Shown one piece after another: positions 1 through 9,431 of a DNA stretch of 64,000 nucleotides; positions within the stretch are counted from its first letter, which is position 1; each line of letters starts with the position of its first letter. A program made the position numbers and the translations under genes. Below the pieces are notes generated by a model. That model saw only the letters and a list, made by a program, of their open reading frames with translations. It searched no databases and was not told where the DNA came from. This DNA is from Bryobacterales bacterium (GTDB taxonomy: Bacteria; Acidobacteriota; Terriglobia; Bryobacterales; Bryobacteraceae). The stretch spans positions 186,001 through 250,000 of the forward strand of contig JADKID010000012.1 in the NCBI GenBank assembly GCA_016721425.1, read 5' to 3'.

Positions 1-890
1 AAGGCCGGCATCCGCACCGCTGCCAACGGAACCATCAGCATCATTGCGCCCAATGCGGCGGTGATCAGGGTGCGCGGCGATGCGGCGCCGCGGTTGACGT
101 TGCGTGCGAGCAGCGAACGCAGCCGCACTTCGAGTTGATTGAGACGAGCCATGGGAATCCCTCCTTGTGGGATGCGCTCGCGGCCGGAGAGGCCGCGCAC
201 GATATCGATCAGGTGACCCGCGTAATCAGAGGCGCACTCGCCGGAGCGCAGCACGCCATCGTCGCAGGCCAGTTCGGCCTCCATTCGCAGTTGGCGCGAT
301 GCCAGCCAGACCCACGGCAGGGGCCAGTAGAGCGCGCAAGCCAGATCAGCAACCACTTGAGCCAGCGGGTCGAAGCGCGCCGCGTGCGCCGCCTCATGCC
401 GCACCACGACGGCCCGCCGAGCCTCCGTCCATTCCGCTGCCTCCACGGGCAGCAGCACCACCGGACGCAGCAACCCGCACACCAGCGGCACATCCGTATC
501 CGCCGAGAGCGCGGCGTCGCCCGTGTACGGCATGGCATTCCGGATCAGCGCCGCCACGCGCTGCTGGCCCACAACGAACCGCGCGATCAGCAGCAGGGCG
601 ATCGCGCCCCACAGCATCAGCGCCATCGTCGTCCACGCGATCGGCGACGCCGGCCCGCTGGCGCTCACCACAATCACAGTCCGTGCCACCTGCGGTAGAA
701 ACGCAGCCGGCTCCAGCGCGGGCCGCCACGCCGGAGTGATCCACGCGGCCAGCGGCAGCAAAACCAGCGCCGATAAACAACACAGCCAAACCAGATGCCG
801 CGTCGCCGCTGACGCCCGCCGCAGCACCAGCGCGGCAAGGCCCGCCACGCCAACCAGCAAGGTGGCTTTCCAGATCAGTTCCAGCATCAT
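1..890 (-). CDS. BlaR1-like M56 family membrane metallopeptidase (3' end outside window)
   Basis: Reading the minus strand from an ATG at 890 gives 296 open codons that leave the window still open, so the C-terminus is missing. The N-terminus has hydrophobic segments near residues 8-24 and 33-53 and another near 88-108. A zinc-protease HEAAH motif lies at residues 165-169, followed about 40 residues later by an E-x-x-C-D pattern (ELACDD), the M56/BlaR1 arrangement. In this family an integral membrane sensor-protease inactivates a BlaI-type repressor. The start is one base past the stop of the BlaI-like gene and has a strong AAGGAGG site just upstream, so the two are co-transcribed. The inducer cannot be told from the sequence; in Acidobacteriota such pairs are common and need not concern beta-lactams. 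Confidence 0.85.
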   Translation of the reverse strand, partial: MMLELIWKATLLVGVAGLAALVLRRASAATRHLVWLCCLSALVLLPLAAWITPAWRPALEPAAFLPQVARTVIVVSASGPASPIAWTTMALMLWGAIALLLIARFVVGQQRVAALIRNAMPYTGDAALSADTDVPLVCGLLRPVVLLPVEAAEWTEARRAVVVRHEAAHAARFDPLAQVVADLACALYWPLPWVWLASRQLRMEAELACDDGVLRSGECASDYAGHLIDIVRGLSGRERIPQGGIPMARLNQLEVRLRSLLARNVNRGAASPRTLITAALGAMMLMVPLAAVRMPA

Positions 891-891
891 G

Positions 892-1275
892 TCAGCGGCC
901 CTCCTTGCGCGCCTTCTCGATCAGCCCGGAGAGGTGATCGAGCTCTTCTTCCGACAACCGCGCCGAACGCGAGTCCAAGAGAGCCGCCGCCGCCCGCGCC
1001 GGCGAACCCTCAAAGAAGGTCGTCACCAAATGCGCCAGCGCCGACTTCCGCGCCTTCGCCGGCTGGCCCGTCGGGGAGTAGACATAGCGAAGGTCCTCCG
1101 CCTCATGCCGCACGTGGCCCTTGTCTTCCAGGCTCCGCAGGTGCGCCCGCACGGCCGAATACGACGGCCGGTCGGCGATGTCCTGATGGATCTCCGCCGC
1201 CGTCGCTCTGCCGCGGCGGTAGAGGATTTCCATGATCTGCCGCTCGCGGCGGCTCAATTGAAGGGGCGCGGTCAT
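892..1275 (-). CDS. BlaI/MecI/CopY family transcriptional repressor
   Basis: 127 residues, the usual length for the BlaI family. The N-terminal winged helix (about residues 5-75) contains the family-typical stretch around RQIMEILY, the Tyr-Ser-Ala-Val-Arg recognition helix and the RYVYSP wing. The C-terminal part is a short helical dimerisation region with the E-E-L-D-x-L pattern. Known members bind operator dyads as dimers and are cleaved by the partner M56 protease, which is encoded immediately downstream here. The upstream region contains repeated TTAGCAGG words that could be its autoregulatory operator. Confidence 0.92.
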   Translation of the reverse strand: MTAPLQLSRRERQIMEILYRRGRATAAEIHQDIADRPSYSAVRAHLRSLEDKGHVRHEAEDLRYVYSPTGQPAKARKSALAHLVTTFFEGSPARAAAALLDSRSARLSEEELDHLSGLIEKARKEGR

Positions 1276-1283
1276 TGTTCGCT

Positions 1284-1319
1284 CCTGCTAAAGGATTAAC
1301 AGCCTGCTAAAAAACTAGC
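1284..1319 (-). promoter_or_regulatory. Candidate BlaI operator/promoter region
   Basis: Upstream of the repressor start the minus strand carries TTAGCAGG twice (complement of 1284-1291 and 1303-1310, 19 bases apart) and a small GCTA/TAGC dyad at about 1306-1319. The inner copy runs into an AGGAG ribosome site. BlaI-family repressors normally autoregulate from the gap in front of their own gene, so this is the natural place for an operator. The assignment rests on position and repetition only. Confidence 0.3.
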
Positions 1320-1390
1320 ACATCCGGCGTCACGTGTATAGAGACTCCAATGCCCGCCTGCCGGTTCCCGGAATCTGAAAAGATATTTCT

Positions 1391-2260
1391 GTGCTCCCCA
1401 CGCGGCGATCTCTTCTGCGCATGGCTGCCGCGCTGGCGGTCCCGCAGACCCGTCCCCGCCTGGGCGGAACGTTTCTGCAACTCTGGACCGCCCACCAGCA
1501 GTGGCCGGATTCGCAATGGGCGGCGCTCTTCGGCTACCTCCGGGACCTCGGCATGAATGAGGTGGTGGTGCAATGGAGCCGCTACGACGCCATCGACTAC
1601 GGTCCGCAGGTGGAGCGCGTCCTCCGCGCCGGCTTCGACGTCTGGCTGGGGCTCGGCTACGATAGCCGCTGGTGGCGCGAACCCTCGCCGGAGTTGGTGC
1701 GGGACGCCGCCCGCGACGTGCCCCGTCTCGCTGGCGTGCGCGGCTACTATCTACCCCAGGAGATCGACGCCGCCACGTGGTCCGGCAAGCGGCAGACCCA
1801 CGACCTGGCCCAGGCCATCCGCGCGGTCCGTGAGCGCTTCCATCCCCTCGCCGTCAGCGGCTTCACCAACCGGCAGGGCGCCCCAAACGAACTAGCCCGC
1901 TTCTGGCGCGACGTGCAGCGTAAAAGCCGGTTTGATCGCCTCCTCTTCCAGGACGGTATCGGCGCCGGCAAGATGCCTCTGGACGAATGGGCGCGGTGGG
2001 CATCGCCGCTGGCGCGCGCGCTGGGCCACCGCCTCACCGTCGTCGTCGAGACCTTCACGGCAACAGGCGAAGGACCCGCCTGGCACGCCGAACCCGCCGC
2101 CCTAGCCCGCATCCAGCAGCAACTGCAGATTGCCGCCAGAGTCAGCCGCAACGCTCCCCTCGCCTTCAGCGCGCCCGAGTATATGACCCCGCTGGGCGGC
2201 GCCGCCGCCGCTGAACTTTTTCATCAAGTGCTTCTCTCCCTCGCCGATACGCAACAGTGA
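1391..2260 (+). CDS. DUF4434-like glycoside-hydrolase-fold protein, exported
   Basis: 289 residues from a GTG start. The N-terminus has a Tat-like TRRSLLR stretch followed by Ala-rich hydrophobic residues, suggesting export. The mature part opens with GTFLQLW and the pattern of a question-mark TIM barrel seen in DUF4434 proteins (the 'G-T-F-x-Q' start, then a strand with VVVQW, then GLGYDSRWW). A YLPQEID segment near residue 118 and VVVETF near residue 220 place acidic residues at strand ends, as in glycoside hydrolases. Substrate unknown. It is followed after 30 bases by a TonB-C protein in the same direction. Family assignment is from recalled pattern, not a search. Confidence 0.6.
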   Translation: MLPTRRSLLRMAAALAVPQTRPRLGGTFLQLWTAHQQWPDSQWAALFGYLRDLGMNEVVVQWSRYDAIDYGPQVERVLRAGFDVWLGLGYDSRWWREPSPELVRDAARDVPRLAGVRGYYLPQEIDAATWSGKRQTHDLAQAIRAVRERFHPLAVSGFTNRQGAPNELARFWRDVQRKSRFDRLLFQDGIGAGKMPLDEWARWASPLARALGHRLTVVVETFTATGEGPAWHAEPAALARIQQQLQIAARVSRNAPLAFSAPEYMTPLGGAAAAELFHQVLLSLADTQQ

Positions 2261-2290
2261 CCGGCAAGAATCCGAAGGGAGAGAAGAGAG

Positions 2291-2644
2291 ATGAATGTTT
2301 GGATCCGCAGTTTCGTGTTGCTGATGGCGGCCACAGTCCCGGCCGTAGTCTGCGCCCAGGAACCGCTTCAGGTCGCCACGGCCAGCGCCATGGCGCGAGT
2401 CACAAAGAAGGTCGCACCGGATTATCCCCACGCGGCCAAGCAGTTGAACCTAACCGGCCAGCAGGACATCGCCGTCGTCGTGAGCGCAGCGGGCGATGTG
2501 GAGGAGGCCAAGGTGGTGAAGGGCAACGCTGTGTTCTCTTCCTCATCTCTGGCAGCCGTCAAGCAATGGAAGTTCACGCCGTTGCTCAAAGACGGACAGC
2601 CCACAAAATTCACCACGGTGTTGTCGTTCAACTACGCGCGCTAG
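2291..2644 (+). CDS. Secreted TonB C-terminal domain protein
   Basis: 117 residues. A signal peptide covers about residues 1-22 (cleavage near VCAQ). The remainder is a lone TonB C-terminal fold: VAPDYPHAAKQLNLTG, then VVVSAAGDVEEAKVVKGN and the closing AAVKQWKFTP stretch are the standard signature of the family. There is no N-terminal transmembrane anchor or Pro-rich linker, so it is not a complete energy transducer; such short proteins are common in Acidobacteriota and are thought to be periplasmic. A purine-rich ribosome site (GGGAGAG) precedes the ATG. Confidence 0.85.
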   Translation: MNVWIRSFVLLMAATVPAVVCAQEPLQVATASAMARVTKKVAPDYPHAAKQLNLTGQQDIAVVVSAAGDVEEAKVVKGNAVFSSSSLAAVKQWKFTPLLKDGQPTKFTTVLSFNYAR

Positions 2645-2673
2645 TCACGCGTCCGCTTCGATAGACTGAGGGC

Positions 2674-3155
2674 GTGGTCACCAGGCTCGCCCTCTTCCTT
2701 TTGCTGACCTGCGCTGCGCCCGCGGAGCAGTGGACCGGACTGGTGGTGGCAATCCAGGACGGCGATACTATCACTGTGCTGCGCGGCCGCGATCAGGTGA
2801 AGGTTCGCCTCGACGGCATCGATTGCCCTGAAAGAACCCAGCCCTACGGCAACCGCGCCCAGCAGAAAACCGCCGACCTCTCCTTCAACCGCAAAGTTTC
2901 GGTCATCACCAAGAGCAAAGATCGCTACGGCCGCACGCTCGCCTCCGTCATTCTGCCCAACGGGCGCTCGCTCAACGAAGAGCTCCTGCGCGCCGGCCTC
3001 GCCTGGTGGTATCGCAAGTACGCCCCCAAAAATCGCGCCCTGGAACTACTCGAAGAGGCTGCCCGCGATTCCCGCCTCGGCCTATGGGCAGACCCCGACC
3101 CCACCCCGCCCTGGCTCTGGCGAAAGGAACAGAAGTCGCCCGCTGGAGACGATCA

Positions 3156-3159
<4 letters not shown>
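2674..3159 (+). CDS. Thermonuclease (SNase-like) family nuclease, exported
   Basis: 161 residues from a GTG start with a short signal peptide (about residues 1-17). SNase-fold motifs are in order: IQDGDTITV (about 27-35), VRLDGIDCPE (about 44-53), DRYGRTLA (about 83-90), and LLRAGLAWWYRKY (about 103-116). The family hydrolyses DNA/RNA phosphodiesters in a calcium-dependent way, and the acidic and arginine positions expected for catalysis are present. Its stop overlaps the start of the YjbQ-like gene by four bases (ATGA), so the two are translationally coupled. Confidence 0.9.
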
Positions 3160-3575
<416 letters not shown>

Positions 3576-3584
3576 AGCCCCGCG

Positions 3585-4904
3585 CTACTTGCGCTTGGCC
3601 GGCATCCGCCGCCCGTTCTGCACCAGCGTCAACGCGGAGCCATCGGCCTCGAAGATGATCTCCGCCGGCATGACCTTGGGGAAGAACGACGTCTCAGACT
3701 TCGCAAAGATCGGGATCTTCTGCTGGCCCGTCGCCTGAGTGATTAACTGATCGCCCTCCAAAGTGATAGTCAGAATGAAGGTGGGCGCCAGCTCATACTC
3801 GCCTACATACTTCTTCAAGACTGTCACCGGCACCTTCACCTCGGTGAGCTTCGCCGGTTTCTCCGCGTCCTTACCCAGTTCCAACGAAAGCAGATCCTGC
3901 GCCAGCTTGCCAGCCTGCGACGGCAGCGCGTTGGATAGCGTCACCACCACCAGGTTCTTCGCCGGCACGCGCAGGATCATCGTCGCAAACCCATTGATGC
4001 CGCCGCCGTGCGAGACCACCTCCACCCCGTCCGTCGTCTTCACATTCCAGCCGTAGGCGTAGTTGTTCAACACCGGCGTGAAGTACTTCTTGTACGATTC
4101 CGGGCTCAGCAGCTTCCCTGCCCGCAGCGCGCCGTCCCACTTCACCAGGTCGAGCGTTGTCGAATACATGGACCCCGCCGCGTGCGGAATTGACATGTCG
4201 ATTAGTGAGGCGTTCTTCACCACCTTGCCGTCGCTCTCGTAGCCCGACGCCCTCCGGGCGATCACTGTGGAGTTCCAGTCGTACCCCGTATCGTTCATCC
4301 CCAGCGGCGCCAGCACATTGGCCCGCAGGTACGCCTCGTAGGTTCCGCCGGTCGCCTTCTCGATGATGTAGCCCAGCAGCACGTAACCGGAGTTCGAGTA
4401 GTTCATCTTCGAGCCCGGCGCGAAGTCCAGCGGCTTGTCCCGGAACCGCTTCAGAGACTCGGCCGGCGGCGACGCCAGCGCCATCGTCTTGCTGTACTCC
4501 GGGAACGCGGTGAAGTTCGGAATCCCCGCCGTGTGCGTCAGTAGGTGATGAATCGTAATCGCCTTCCATGCCTCCGGACAGGCGTCGACGAACCCGCATA
4601 CCGCATCTGTAGTCTTCAGCTTCCCTTGCTGCTCCAGCAGCAGCACGGCCATGGCCGTAAATTGCTTGGTAATGGAGCCCAGCCGGAACCTGGTATCCGG
4701 AGTGTTGGGAATGGACCATTCCATGTTGGCCATGCCGAACCCCTTGCTGAACAGCACTTTGCCGTCCTGCGCAACAATCGCCGTACCCTGGAACATCCCG
4801 GCGTCGTAGTAGGCCTGCGCCTGCTCCTCCAGCCTCTGCGGCGTCACCTGCGAAAAGGCCGTCAGGGCGGCGCTGACAAGGAAAAGAAACCTTCGTGTCA
4901 TCAT
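3585..4904 (-). CDS. Serine hydrolase of the beta-lactamase/class C penicillin-binding family
   Basis: 439 residues from the ATG at 4904. A further upstream in-frame start would abut the divergent ftsY and is less likely. A signal peptide covers about residues 1-20. The catalytic SITK tetrad sits at residues 77-80, the YSN motif at 169-171, and an HGGG motif near residue 300 replaces the KTG triad, as in class C-like and esterase EstB-type enzymes. A C-terminal lipocalin-like beta domain (about 355-439) follows. Likely a periplasmic peptidase or esterase acting on D-amino-acid peptides or esters; substrate not predictable. Confidence 0.88.
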   Translation of the reverse strand: MMTRRFLFLVSAALTAFSQVTPQRLEEQAQAYYDAGMFQGTAIVAQDGKVLFSKGFGMANMEWSIPNTPDTRFRLGSITKQFTAMAVLLLEQQGKLKTTDAVCGFVDACPEAWKAITIHHLLTHTAGIPNFTAFPEYSKTMALASPPAESLKRFRDKPLDFAPGSKMNYSNSGYVLLGYIIEKATGGTYEAYLRANVLAPLGMNDTGYDWNSTVIARRASGYESDGKVVKNASLIDMSIPHAAGSMYSTTLDLVKWDGALRAGKLLSPESYKKYFTPVLNNYAYGWNVKTTDGVEVVSHGGGINGFATMILRVPAKNLVVVTLSNALPSQAGKLAQDLLSLELGKDAEKPAKLTEVKVPVTVLKKYVGEYELAPTFILTITLEGDQLITQATGQQKIPIFAKSETSFFPKVMPAEIIFEADGSALTLVQNGRRMPAKRK

Positions 4905-4956
4905 GTCGATTTCTCTATTGTCGCTACAATTGAGAGAGACCCCAAGTAACATTTAG

Positions 4957-5874
4957 ATGCTCAGCCTCCTCGATCGCCTCAAACAGGGAATTCAGAAAAC
5001 GCGCGCCGGCCTTGTCAACAAGGTCGAAGACGTCCTGCTCGGAAAGAAGGAGATCGACTCCGACCTCCTCGACGAACTGGAATACACCCTCATCACCGCC
5101 GACGTCGGCGTGAAGACCGCAACAGACATCCTCGAAAGCATCCGCCAGAAGGTGGATCGCCAACTGGTGGGCGATCCTTCCGAGCTGCGCCAGTTGATCC
5201 GCGAGCACCTGCTGGGTGTGCTGGAGGCCAGCGACCGGCCGCTCCAGATGGCCACCGCGCCGCCTACTGTGATCCTGATGGTAGGGGTCAACGGCTCCGG
5301 CAAGACCACCACCACCGGCAAGCTGGCCGCGCGCTTCCAGGCCGAGGGCAAATCCGTGCTGCTGGCCGCCGCCGATACATTCCGCGCCGCCGCCATCGAG
5401 CAGCTCGAAGTGTGGGGCGAGCGCACCAAGACCATCGTCATTCGCCAGGCCCAGGGCGCCGATCCCAGCGCCGTGATCTTCGACGCGGTGCAGGCCGCCA
5501 AGGCCCGTAAGACGGACATCCTGCTCGTCGATACCGCCGGCCGTCTCCACACCAAGGAGAACCTGATGGCGGAACTCGAAAAGATGCGCCGCACCGCGCG
5601 CCGCGTGGTCGAAGACGCGCCCCATGAAGTGTGGCTCGTGCTCGACGCCACGACAGGCCAGAACGGCCTGGAGCAGGCGCGCAAGTTCACTGAATCGGCC
5701 GGCGTTACCGGCCTCATTCTGACCAAGCTCGACGGCACCGCCAAAGGCGGCGTTGTAGTGGCCATCACGCGCGAGCTCAACGTCCCCATCCGCTACATCG
5801 GAGTCGGAGAGCAGGCCGAAGACCTGCTACCGTTCGAACCAGAGAAGTTCATCTCGTCCCTATTTGAATCATGA
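4957..5874 (+). CDS. ftsY: Signal recognition particle receptor FtsY
   Basis: 305 residues. It is the membrane-associated SRP receptor GTPase that docks SRP-ribosome complexes at the Sec translocon. An N-domain helical bundle (about 1-90) is followed by the G domain with P-loop GVNGSGKTTTTGK (110-122), DTFRAAA, DTAGR (about 190), TKLDG (about 258) and the closing GVGEQAEDLLPF. The acidic A-domain of the E. coli protein is absent, as in many bacteria. The stop overlaps the ribD start by four bases, putting ftsY, ribD and ribE in one transcript. Confidence 0.97.
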   Translation: MLSLLDRLKQGIQKTRAGLVNKVEDVLLGKKEIDSDLLDELEYTLITADVGVKTATDILESIRQKVDRQLVGDPSELRQLIREHLLGVLEASDRPLQMATAPPTVILMVGVNGSGKTTTTGKLAARFQAEGKSVLLAAADTFRAAAIEQLEVWGERTKTIVIRQAQGADPSAVIFDAVQAAKARKTDILLVDTAGRLHTKENLMAELEKMRRTARRVVEDAPHEVWLVLDATTGQNGLEQARKFTESAGVTGLILTKLDGTAKGGVVVAITRELNVPIRYIGVGEQAEDLLPFEPEKFISSLFES

Positions 5875-6971
5875 GCACCGAATATCTGAGCGAAGCGCTC
5901 CAACTAGCCCGCGAAGGGCAAGGCCGGGTGTCGCCCAATCCCGCGGTGGGCGCCGTCATTGTGAAGGATGGCGCCGTTGTGGGGCGCGGCTTCCACACCT
6001 GGGCCGGCGTCAAGCACGCGGAGGTTCTGGCCCTGGAACAGGCCGGCGGGCAGGCACGCGGCGCCACGCTCTACGTCACCCTGGAGCCCTGCTCCCATCA
6101 CGGGCGCACCGGCCCCTGCATTGAAGCGCTAGCCGCCGCGGGAATCCGCAAGGTGGTCGCCATTACGGAGGACCCCAACCCGGTTGTCGCCGGCAGCGGC
6201 TTCCGGCTCCTGCGCGACGCCGGCATTGAAGTCGAGATCGATTCCACGCTCGCCGCGGAGGCCGAAGAGCTCAACCTGGCCTTCTTCCACTACATGCGCA
6301 ACGGCTCGCCCCTGGTGATGCTGAAATCGGCCATGACGCTGGACGGCAAGATCGCCGCGCCGGACGACAACTCCGGCTGGATCACCTCGGAGCGCGCCCG
6401 CGCCCACGTCCAGCAGGTCCGGCATTTGCACGACGCCATCCTCACCGGCATCGGCACCGTACTCGCCGACAACTGCCGTTTGACCGACCGCAGCAATCTG
6501 GAGCGCTCCCGCCCGCTGCTGCGCATCGTCATGGATTCGCTCCTGCGCCTGCCCGTCGGGTCGGAGATGGTGGAAAGCTGCAACCACGACATCCTGGCCG
6601 TCTGTACCTCCATCGCGCCGCCGTTCCGCCGCGAGGCGCTTGAAAAGAAGGGCGTGGAGATCTTGGTGGCCGACGGCACGGGCGGCCGGCCCAGCTTCCG
6701 CCGCCTGGTGGAAGTGCTGGCCGAGCGCCGCTATCTCTCGCTGATGATCGAGGCCGGCAGCAAGATCAATTGGGGCGCGCTGGAATCCGGCATCGTGGAT
6801 CGCATTCTGTTCTACTACGCACCCAAGATCCTGGGCGGCACGCAGTCCATTCCGGTGGCCGGAGGCATCGGCCGCCGCCACCGCGCCGACGCCATGCGCT
6901 TCACGCGCACGAAGCTCCACGTCATTCCACCGGATGAATACGCGGTGGAGGCCTGGTACAAGAAGGCCTAG
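5871..6971 (+). CDS. ribD: Bifunctional riboflavin biosynthesis deaminase/reductase RibD
   Basis: 366 residues, normal for RibD. The N-terminal deaminase domain has the zinc site HAE (49-51) and P-C-S...G-P-C (C74, C83). The C-terminal reductase domain starts around residue 148 with the LKSAMTLDGKIA strand-loop. It converts the GTP-cyclohydrolase product into 5-amino-6-ribitylamino-uracil 5'-phosphate in two steps. It overlaps ftsY by four bases and is followed two bases later by ribE; ribBA and ribH are not in this window. Confidence 0.97.
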   Translation: MSTEYLSEALQLAREGQGRVSPNPAVGAVIVKDGAVVGRGFHTWAGVKHAEVLALEQAGGQARGATLYVTLEPCSHHGRTGPCIEALAAAGIRKVVAITEDPNPVVAGSGFRLLRDAGIEVEIDSTLAAEAEELNLAFFHYMRNGSPLVMLKSAMTLDGKIAAPDDNSGWITSERARAHVQQVRHLHDAILTGIGTVLADNCRLTDRSNLERSRPLLRIVMDSLLRLPVGSEMVESCNHDILAVCTSIAPPFRREALEKKGVEILVADGTGGRPSFRRLVEVLAERRYLSLMIEAGSKINWGALESGIVDRILFYYAPKILGGTQSIPVAGGIGRRHRADAMRFTRTKLHVIPPDEYAVEAWYKKA

Positions 6972-6973
6972 AA

Positions 6974-7618
6974 ATGTTTACGGGCATCATCGAAGAACTT
7001 GGGCGTCTGGAGGCCGTGGAGCCGCGCGCGGCCGGCAGCCGGCTGCGCATTGCCGCGCGCACGGTGATGAGCGATCTGCGCGAAGGCGATAGCGTCTCCG
7101 TCAACGGAGTCTGCCTGACTGCCGTCGAGCTCAAGCCCGGCAGTTTTGCGGCCGACGCCTCGCCGGAGACGCTTGAGCGCTCCAGCCTGGGGGCGCTCCG
7201 CACCGGCTCGCCCGTCAATCTGGAACGCGCGCTTCAGGCCAACGCGCGCCTCGGTGGCCACATCGTGCAGGGCCACGTGGATGGCATCGGCCGCATCGTT
7301 TCTCTCGATCTGCTGGGCGACAACAACTGGTGGCTGAAGGTGCAGGCGCCGCCCGAGCTCGATCGCTACCTCGTCTTCAAGGGCTCCGTCGCCATTGACG
7401 GCATCAGCCTCACCGTCGCCGCGCTGGAGGAGGGAGTGGTTTCGGTCACCATCATCCCGCACACCTACGAGAACACGAATCTGCGCGGCAAGCGCCCCGG
7501 CGATATGGTCAATCTGGAGACCGATGTGCTGGCCCGCTACGTGGAAAAGATGCTGGGCACGCTGGACCTGAAGCAGAGCCGCCTCACGATCGGCGAGTTG
7601 CGGGAACAGGGCTACTGA
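6974..7618 (+). CDS. ribE: Riboflavin synthase alpha subunit
   Basis: 214 residues with the canonical MFTGIIEE start and the two lumazine-binding barrels typical of the family: repeat 1 contains VSVNGVCLT (about 37-45) and repeat 2 IDGISLT (about 138-144), with the GHIVQGHVDG linker at about 95-104. It dismutates two molecules of 6,7-dimethyl-8-ribityllumazine to riboflavin. It lies two bases after ribD. Its 3' end overlaps the convergent minus-strand gene by seven bases. Confidence 0.97.
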   Translation: MFTGIIEELGRLEAVEPRAAGSRLRIAARTVMSDLREGDSVSVNGVCLTAVELKPGSFAADASPETLERSSLGALRTGSPVNLERALQANARLGGHIVQGHVDGIGRIVSLDLLGDNNWWLKVQAPPELDRYLVFKGSVAIDGISLTVAALEEGVVSVTIIPHTYENTNLRGKRPGDMVNLETDVLARYVEKMLGTLDLKQSRLTIGELREQGY

Positions 7619-7980
7619 TCGCGCTTGGGCGGCGACTTCTCCAGCCGCACGATCACGGCGTCCAATGTTCCGTCCGGCGCCTTGCGCGTCTCCACCGTCA
7701 CCCGATCGCCGGCCTTGATGGCGCTTGCCTTGATCTTGCTTTTACCCGAAAAGTATTCGGTCTTGCGCATCAGGGTGAACTCCATCAGGTTGGGCGTGTC
7801 GCCTTCGAGCGTGAGCTTCTTGCTATCGAGATCCGTCACCTTCCCGGTGAATGACGGCATGGGCACGGCGCCGGGCGCGGTCTTGCGGGCCTCCCACGGC
7901 GCGCTGGGATACTGCGGATACCCGTACTGAGCGAATAGTGGTGCGGCCAGGAAATAGCAGGCAATCACGAGCAAGCGCAT
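7612..7980 (-). CDS. Small exported DUF5666-like beta-barrel protein
   Basis: 122 residues with a signal peptide (about 1-18, cleavage near LFAQ). The mature part (about residues 44-115) has an OB-like layout: 'FTGKVTDLDSKKLTLEG' then 'IKAGDRVTVETRKAPDGTLDAVIV', which is the DUF5666-type pattern of a metal- or ligand-binding barrel. Function unknown. An open frame runs into this gene from ftcD only because of the frameshift there; the ATG at 7980 with the signal peptide is the natural start. It may be the last gene of the hut transcript, 34 bases after ftcD. Confidence 0.7.
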   Translation of the reverse strand: MRLLVIACYFLAAPLFAQYGYPQYPSAPWEARKTAPGAVPMPSFTGKVTDLDSKKLTLEGDTPNLMEFTLMRKTEYFSGKSKIKASAIKAGDRVTVETRKAPDGTLDAVIVRLEKSPPKRDQ

Positions 7981-8014
7981 CGCAGCACCTCTGACTCCAT
8001 TAGAGCGCGTTGAG

Positions 8015-9426
8015 CTACAGCGCGGCGAGCCGTGCCTCGACAGCCGAGCGGAACTCGCCCTCCGCCAGATACGCCAGATTGATATCGACGTTGGCCCGCG
8101 CACCGGTGCGCGCCGCCTCCGCCAGGCGCGCGCCGTGGTGACATCGGAAGCGAACTTGGCCGGCGATTCCGCCGCCAGCGCAGCCAGCCGCACAGCCAGC
8201 GCGGACGCCCGCTCCAGCACCTCCAGTGGCACCTCCGTGGCCTCACGCATGGCGGCCTCCACGAAGGGCGCGCGCTCCGCCTTGGGCCGTTTATAGGCCG
8301 CCACCACGCTGCCGTAGGCGTCGGCATCGCGCTGCACGGCCACGGCGAGAAACTGCCGGTCCGCCTCGTACAACGTGCCATCGAGTTTGGACAAGCGAGC
8401 CACCATCGCACCCAGCGACGCCGCCATGGCGCCCGCCGCAGCCGCCGCGCTGCCGCCGCCCGGAGTGGGCGTGGCATCGGCCAGCGCGTCGAAAAAATCG
8501 TTCAACGGCTGGCGCCCGGCCAGCGCGTCCGCCACGCGGTTTTCCAGCACCATCGAGGGCTGGAACCCCTCAAACCGCAGATGGAAATCGGCCGTCATTT
8601 CCAAGGCCCGCTTCGGGATCAGACCGATGATCTCGCTGCCGACGACGGGCACGCCGTAGCGCGCTGCCTCGCTCTCTACCGTCGCAAAGACGCGGTGCAC
8701 CGGCGTCTGCTCGAAGTCCGTCAGGTTCATAGAGACCTGCGCCAGGTTGCGCGAAGTGAGCATCACGCCCATCGCTTTGACGTAGCGGAATCCGCCGTTG
8801 GAGTGGCGAATCCCCTTGGCGATGCGCTTGGCGATTTCGACATCGGTGGTGCCGAGATTGATGTTGTAGGCGATCAGGAATTTGCGCGCGCCCACCACGG
8901 TGGCGCCGGCAGTGGGGTGGAGCTCCGCATCGCCGAAATCGGGGGCGCGGTCGGGATTGGTGCGCACGTCTTCGCGCAGGCCCTCAAACTGGCCGCGCCG
9001 GATGTTTTCGAGATTGACCCGCTCCGGCCGGCGCGCGGCAGCTTCGTACAGATACGTGGGCACCTTGAGGCGCTTCCACAGCTCGGCGGCAGCCCGCTCG
9101 GCCAGCTTCACACACTCTTCCAGCGTGACGCCCTCCAGCGGGACAAACGGCATGACGTCCACAGCGCCGATGCGCGGATGAGCGCCAGTGTGGACTGTGA
9201 GGTCGATCAGTTCCACCGCCTTCGCGGCGCCGGCCAGAGCGGCCTCCACCACGGATTCCGGCGGAGCGACGAAGGTGATGACACTGCGGTTGTGATCGGC
9301 GTCGCACTCCAGATCCAGCACCAGGGCGCCGGCAACGGACTGGATGGCGGCGGCGATGGATTCCACCTTGGAGCGGTCGCGGCCTTCCGAGAAGTTCGGC
9401 ACACATTCAACGAGTTTGCGGGACAT
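8015..9426 (-). CDS. ftcD: Bifunctional glutamate formimidoyltransferase/formimidotetrahydrofolate cyclodeaminase, with frameshift near the 3' end
   Basis: The first about 300 residues are a formiminotransferase (start MSRKLVECVPNFSEG, with HTGAHPRIGAVDVMPF). From about residue 310 a cyclodeaminase domain follows (FFDALADATPTPGGGSAAA). It transfers the formimino group from N-formimino-glutamate to tetrahydrofolate and then releases ammonia, completing histidine breakdown. At about 8125-8135 the frame is lost within a GCGCGCGC run. After a one-base shift the frame continues as LAEAARTGARANVDINLAYL and stops at 8015, which is the expected C-terminus. Without the shift translation would run into the next gene. 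Either a sequencing/assembly indel or a recent real mutation. Confidence 0.85.
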
Positions 9427-9431
9427 CAACA

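Noticed and set aside
4905..4952. Longer start for the serine hydrolase
   Set aside because: It would leave only four bases to the divergent ftsY start and would bury the signal peptide behind a 16-residue polar extension.
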